Shown: one piece after another, positions 8,459 through 12,783 of the stretch | Layout of the letters: the number at the start of each line of letters is the position of its first letter | How positions within the stretch are numbered: the first letter of the stretch is position 1 | Source: Conidiobolus incongruus B7586 | Lineage: Eukaryota > Entomophthoromycota > Entomophthoromycetes > Entomophthorales > Conidiobolaceae | Assembly (NCBI GenBank): GCA_000697335.1 | Contig: JNEM01005803.1 | Span: 1 to 12,783, forward strand | DNA length: 12,783 nt | Reading direction: 5' to 3' | Notes under the pieces: model-generated | Told to the model about the DNA's origin: nothing | The model's database searches: none | What the model saw: only the letters and a program-made list of their open reading frames with translations | Program-made: the position numbers and the translations under genes

Positions 8459-11310
8459 ATGACTTCCAATCAACAAGATATTATTTCAGATTTAAATTTG
8501 GAAGAGATATTATTGTCTATGGCCGAGTCCGAGCCAAAATATAAAAGTCATTCGACACCTTCAGCTGCTTCGAATTCAATGAGGTCGAGACCTTTGCCAA
8601 CTCCGGGGAAGTCTAAGAGATACAGTGAAATTCCTACTACACCGAATTTGCAGCAGTATGCCGAGCCGAGTAAACAGAGTCATCGTCACTCATTTCATCC
8701 CAATCAACTTCCGAGTCAATCGCAGGCGAACTATCAGCAGCCAGCAGTCCCGCATCCTCCTCCGCCTCAGCACCAGCAGTATCCACCGCATATGAGTCCT
8801 TATTCTTATCCGCCGCAGTCGCCTTATTATTATTCTGCTCACGATCCTTATGCACAATTGAGTGCCGATTACGGCTATGACTCTTATTATCCTATGCCAG
8901 GCACAGAAATATCAACTTATGACGGCATTTATGGCTATCCCAGTCCGTATCCATATGACCCATATTCTGCAGTGTATACGAATGACGATCCATCATTATA
9001 TGTTTCCTCAGCAACAGATTCCCAAAATGACTATTATTACGATTACTCTGCAGGCTATGAGGATTATCCCCCAATAGATTCCAATTATGCAGACCCCTAC
9101 TATTACAACGGCTATTACGACCCTTCATATTACCAGTCACCTTATAATTATCAAACACCACAGGAATTGCCGGCAGCAAGACCACTTCCAAGATTACCTC
9201 ATAAGAGAACTCCTTCCATTCAACCTGAGAAATTGCCAGAGCCTGTCATTACATCAATTTCAGAGACTGCTCCATCGCCAGCGGTTGTGGACCAGCATCC
9301 AATTCCTGCTACGATGACACCTGCTCCCTCAATTCCCGCTTCAACCGTTGAAACGAACTTGTCACTAGGGACACCAACGATTGAAAAGAGTCACCATCTT
9401 GGGTTAGTGCCTCCCAAGCCACCACCTTCACCCCCAGCAGTCGAGGAGACATTACCAGAAGTAATGGAAAATTTGCAGCTGGAATCGCAAGTCCAAGCCC
9501 AAGTTCAAACCCCAGCAGCTGTAACCACTCCGCCAGTCAATAATCACCAAAATGTCAGTACAAAACCATCCAATTCCAACGTCAACAATAGTACGAATGT
9601 GGTGCCACCGTCCGCTTTACACGGTAAAGAGCCCACCACCAAGAAAATCACGGATGGATTCCAGAAGTTGACGGGACCTCTCTTGAAGCAGACGTCGACC
9701 AAGCCGCCAAGTACGCCCCAAATGAAGAAACCGGTGGAGCAGCGTAAAAAGACCCAGCCTCAGAAACCTCAGAACGCTGTGCAGTTGGTTGCGTAAGTGA
9801 GCTTTTGTATTTATATTATTAGTATTAATTGAATTATTTAGATTGTCGAGACCTATTACCGATCCCGATGCTGATGGATTCGATTTTGACGGTAATTAAT
9901 TCAATTAATTTATTAATATTCAATCCTAACAATTCTACAGAGAGCGATTTCGAACCAATCGATCGTTACGTCAAAGACTCCAAAATTCCTGTGTCAGGCA
10001 CTGCTAGAGATCTTGTAATCAATCACTTGACGAAGCCATATAGACATGATTGGCAAAAGATTCGAGCGATTTTTACTTGGATTATTTACACCATCAGATA
10101 TGATTATACCCCCAACAACAATAGCAACTCACCTTACCAGAAGTCTAACGGATCGTGTGAGAATGGCGATGAGGATAGCGACGATGAAGTGCAATCGGAA
10201 GACTCGGAAGCGGAGAGTGATTCTCAAGAAATAGAAGATCCCTACTATTCCGAAACTGCCGAATCCGTACTCAGTCGGGGAAGTGCCCGTCGTTTTGGAT
10301 TTGCAGCATTATTTCACGAAATGGCGAAGCATGCAGGTGTTGAATCTATATTAATCAAAGGATTCCTCAAAGATCCCTCCAAACCTAGAGAATCTACAAA
10401 ATTACCTGAACCTAATCACGCTTGGATTGCCGTGAAAATTCAGGGATACTACAGAATCATTGACTGTGGCCTAGCGTGCTCATCGCATCCTCTGAATCCC
10501 AACGGCACGTCAGAACCTTTTTACTTCTTAACGAATCCCAGTAAAATTATCTTTACGCACTTTCCCATTGAGCATCGTCATCAGTTGATACGTCCCCCAG
10601 TAAGTTTCGCGGTATTTAACGAATTGCCATACGCTACAAGTCATTATTTCGACTACGGCATTCGCTTCCTCAATCTCAAAGGAGGTATCTTTACAGTGAA
10701 TGACGATCAGACTGCAGAGTTGGATATTTTAGTACCTCCGGGAGCGCAGAGTTCAGCCCAGTTGGAAATTCCAGATCCCAACGGCAGAGTCATTCGCAAG
10801 CAGAAACCCTTGGTACAACATAAAATGGACGGCAACCGACGCATATCGAAGTTACTAATCCGCATCAAAGGCAAAGACTCAACTGGCGTACTTAAATTCT
10901 TCTGCAACATGACCAATTTGGAATCCACTCCATCCAACTCCCCTTTAGTCCTATCGATGATGGTCCAACACACGGGTATCAAACAACCTGAGGACTTCGT
11001 GCACATCATCCCATCCACCAAAGAATTCTACATCGTAGAACCCATCAACCTCAATCTCTTGTACAATATCTCCTACAGGTTCCACGTTCAGCCCTCCGGC
11101 GATAATAAACACTTCAAGTTAGTACTCCGATCCCCATCACTAAAAACTCATAAATTCGTTTACTATCCCGGAGACCAGGGCTATGTTGCGAATGTTACGG
11201 TAAGGGAACGTGGTCAGTGGGCTATCAGTTATATGAAGGATATGAGCAACGATGGACGGCCTACTAAGAAGGACAGTTGGATTAATGTAGCATGTTATAA
11301 ATGTATTTAA
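8459..11310 (+). CDS. Cyk3-like cytokinesis protein with inactive transglutaminase-like domain, 3 exons
   Basis: Exons 8459-9792, 9842-9891 and 9941-11310 join into 917 residues. Both introns are 49 bases, and the second has a CTAAC branch-site-like motif. Fungal Cyk3 proteins act at the division site, where their transglutaminase-like fold works without catalysis. The transglutaminase-like region starts near residue 470. Its helix FTWIIYTIRYDY is followed by an acidic Asp/Glu/Ser insert (about 535-562), then FGFAALFHEMAKHAG. The triad His621 (NHAW) and Asp636 (DCG) are kept, but the Cys position is Arg579. The rest is a KY/Cyk3-type beta-rich C-terminus. The N-terminal 460 residues are low-complexity: a short predicted helix (about 7-22), a Tyr/Pro-rich stretch with 35 Tyr in 107-232, the SH3-ligand-like RPLPRLP (241-247) and PPKPPPSPP (318-326). 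Yeast Cyk3 carries an SH3 domain here; none is seen. An in-frame stop abuts the ATG, which fixes the start. A Cyk3 paralogue is possible. Confidence 0.85.
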
Positions 11311-11509
11311 AATTGATGGGAATGTATTTATAATAATTGATAAAAATATATTTAATAATATTAGATTAATAAAAAAATGAAATTTTACTTATTATTAAGT
11401 TGAACATGAGTTGAATATACAGTAAAAATCAATGATGGAAATTAACAAAATTGATGTTATGAAGAATAAAACTAAATTATTTATTATTGAATTCGTTCCA
11501 CTTAACAAT
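11311..11509. other. 3' flank of the Cyk3-like gene and tRNA leader
   Basis: AATAAA at 11368-11373 is a plausible polyadenylation signal for the preceding gene. The remainder is AT-rich spacer before the tRNA; no gene is seen. Confidence 0.5.
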
Positions 11510-11516
11510 GCTGCTT

Positions 11517-11559
<43 letters not shown>

Positions 11560-11582
11560 GTGTTCAATCCACGGTGGTGGCA
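11510..11582 (+). tRNA. tRNA-Phe (anticodon GAA), intron-less
   Basis: The 73 bases fold as a full cloverleaf. The D stem is GCTC/GAGC with loop AGTTGGGA, the anticodon stem TCAGA/TCTGA with loop CTGAAGA (anticodon GAA at 34-36), the variable loop AGGTC, and the T stem CCGTG/CACGG with loop TTCAATC. From position 8 to 48 it closely matches yeast tRNA-Phe, and G20 and A73, known Phe identity bases, are present. The internal A and B boxes for Pol III are intact. It has no intron, unlike the S. cerevisiae gene. The acceptor stem GCTGCTT/TGGTGGC is weak, with three G-U pairs (3-70, 4-69, 6-67) and a U-U mismatch at 7-66. The gene could be functional with an unusual stem or be decaying. Confidence 0.93.
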
Positions 11583-11593
11583 TTCAATTAATA

Positions 11594-11604
11594 TTTTAGT
11601 TTTT
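11594..11604 (+). terminator. Pol III terminator of tRNA-Phe
   Basis: A run of four T (11594-11597) and one of five T (11600-11604) begin 12 bases after the tRNA end, the normal place and form of a Pol III stop. Confidence 0.7.
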
Positions 11605-11880
11605 GATTCGATTTAATATCTTACAAATTAGTTTAATTAAGATGAAATTGATCAAGTTATATTGGAAAACTAATTCACATTTATGCTTTTATATTATATT
11701 AAATAATATTTTTTCAATTATAATTTTGATGATTTATATCTTTTAGAACAGCTTTAGGCATTTTAATGATGATAAAATATAGATAAAAATCAAGAATTTA
11801 GCAATTTGAAATCTAAATTGATTAAAATTTTATTATTCTCTTGAATTCAGTGGTGTATCATGATACCAAAAATAGTTAAT
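11605..11880. other. AT-rich spacer between tRNA and LETM1 gene
   Basis: This stretch holds the 3' flank of the minus-strand LETM1 gene and the downstream side of the tRNA. I see no gene in it. Confidence 0.5.
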
Positions 11881-12783
11881 TTATGAAGATGAGGATGACG
11901 ATGATGACGATTCTTCAGATTTAGGTTTACGAGAAGCAGCAGCCTTTTCTTCTTCCTCCTTCTTTTTTCTGTCTTCTTCTTTGGCTATTTGCTCCTCTTC
12001 TTCAGCAATACGTTCTTCAGTATCCTTAATGACTTCAATCTTCTGCTTACTGGTGGCAGCTCCCATACCTTCCGAGAAAGTTAATTCGGCTTCGCTAACT
12101 AATTCGTCAGGCAAACTGGAGAGTGTGGCTCTGAGAGAATCGTCAGAGAAACTTGATGTAGATTCTGGTATGGAGAAAGCTTGCATCATAATGAGAATGG
12201 TAGTGGGAACCTTATGCTTCAAATTGAGATCTAACCACTGTTGTAAATCACGTCTCATTCTTTCGGGAGTTGAGTTGTAACTTCGAATGCCTCGAGATTG
12301 GCAAGCTTGAATTAATTCGGCATCTGTGAGTTCGTCAATACCTTCAGCATTAATCATACGGTCGTCGGCACGCAAATATCTCATTCTGTTGCGGATTTGG
12401 TAAGCAAGCATTTGATCGGTGCCAAAGGTATTCAAACCCATATAACGACAGATGCTAACCAATTGAGGACGACTTAAATGGTCCAAAGTTAAATCATCGT
12501 TCAATTCTTTGGATAATCTGATTAATTCTTCAGTACTAGCTTGTTCACCAGTTTTACGGACCTTATGAAAAAGCTCTCCAAATTCAATAGCGGCAGTGGG
12601 ATTAACAACTTGACCAGCTTTAGCAGCTTCTTGAATGGTTCCTTGAAGGAAGTTAGAAACCTCCAAACGGGTCTTAAATAATTTGGCGCGCTTAGCTTCG
12701 GCTTCTTTATGACTTTCAAAGGTACTAGGCAACATGTTGGGGAAAAGTTTGAGAGCGAAAGGTAACAAAAGTTCCATAAAAGG
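11881..12783 (-). CDS. LETM1/Mdm38 mitochondrial inner-membrane protein, 3' part
   Basis: The last 300 codons are visible, open to the right edge. The Met at 12777 is internal, since Pro-Phe precedes it in frame and PFMELLLPFALKLFPNMLP is a family hallmark at the end of the transmembrane region. LETM1/Mdm38 proteins sit in the mitochondrial inner membrane, maintain K+/H+ exchange and matrix volume, and bind mitochondrial ribosomes to aid membrane insertion. The visible part is the matrix LETM1 or ribosome-binding domain, with LSRPQLVSICRYMGLNTFGT and ELIQACQSRGIRSYN marking it. It is followed by a Glu/Lys-rich coiled coil of about 45 residues and a tail of nine consecutive Ser before the stop. 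The first transmembrane segment and targeting presequence lie outside the window. No intron interrupts the visible part, in contrast to the intron-rich neighbours. Confidence 0.95.
   Translation of the reverse strand, partial: PFMELLLPFALKLFPNMLPSTFESHKEAEAKRAKLFKTRLEVSNFLQGTIQEAAKAGQVVNPTAAIEFGELFHKVRKTGEQASTEELIRLSKELNDDLTLDHLSRPQLVSICRYMGLNTFGTDQMLAYQIRNRMRYLRADDRMINAEGIDELTDAELIQACQSRGIRSYNSTPERMRRDLQQWLDLNLKHKVPTTILIMMQAFSIPESTSSFSDDSLRATLSSLPDELVSEAELTFSEGMGAATSKQKIEVIKDTEERIAEEEEQIAKEEDRKKKEEEEKAAASRKPKSEESSSSSSSSS

Noticed and set aside
8637-9317. Several open frames on both strands inside the Cyk3-like gene
   Set aside because: They are by-products of the repetitive Tyr/Pro/Gln codons of the real frame and have no domain or promoter of their own.
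10707-11021. Minus-strand open frame of about 104 codons inside exon 3 of the Cyk3-like gene
   Set aside because: It lies wholly within the conserved transglutaminase-like coding region on the other strand and shows no family feature.
11981-12280. Plus-strand open frame of about 99 codons opposite LETM1
   Set aside because: It is antisense to the coiled coil and LETM1 domain; its Ser/Leu richness mirrors the Glu/Lys codons.

Overview
The window is about 12.8 kb of very AT-rich nuclear DNA from a eukaryote with short, frequent introns (42 to 70 bases, GT..AG, in four of the five protein genes). The gene set points to a fungus: a Cyk3-type transglutaminase-like cytokinesis protein, an Aha1-type Hsp90 co-chaperone, a peroxisomal-type D-amino-acid oxidase, a tail-anchored cytochrome b5 and a LETM1/Mdm38 protein. 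The base composition and intron style would suit an early-diverging, AT-rich lineage such as the Entomophthorales (Conidiobolus-like). That placement is inference and cannot be tested here.

Layout. 1-2147 is AT-rich intergenic DNA ending in the promoter of a four-exon D-amino-acid (or D-aspartate) oxidase gene (2148-3375, +). It converges on AHA1 (5158-3655, -), which has eight exons, one of them a 6-base micro-exon. A 2.1 kb divergent intergenic region (5159-7255) follows, carrying heat-shock-like, E-box, GATA, CCAAT and TATA motifs. It leads to a four-exon tail-anchored cytochrome b5 gene (7256-7807, +). After 650 bases of AT-rich DNA comes a three-exon gene for a 917-residue Cyk3-like pseudo-transglutaminase (8459-11310, +), then an intron-less tRNA-Phe(GAA) (11510-11582, +). 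The window closes with the 3' part of a LETM1/Mdm38 gene on the minus strand (11881-12783, running off the right edge).

The genes do not form a pathway. They are typical scattered housekeeping genes of peroxisome, chaperone, membrane redox, cytokinesis, translation and mitochondrial functions. I found no mobile element, virus-like element, CRISPR array or gene cluster.

The most notable signal is the AHA1 micro-exon: six bases that supply the last two residues of the conserved NxNNWHW motif, which controls Hsp90 ATPase stimulation. Skipping it keeps the frame but removes them. Other points are a C-terminal hydrophobic tail on Aha1, the same inverted GATA pair with an 11-base spacer in front of two genes, a poorly paired acceptor stem in the tRNA, and a Tyr-rich low-complexity head in place of an SH3 domain on the Cyk3-like protein.
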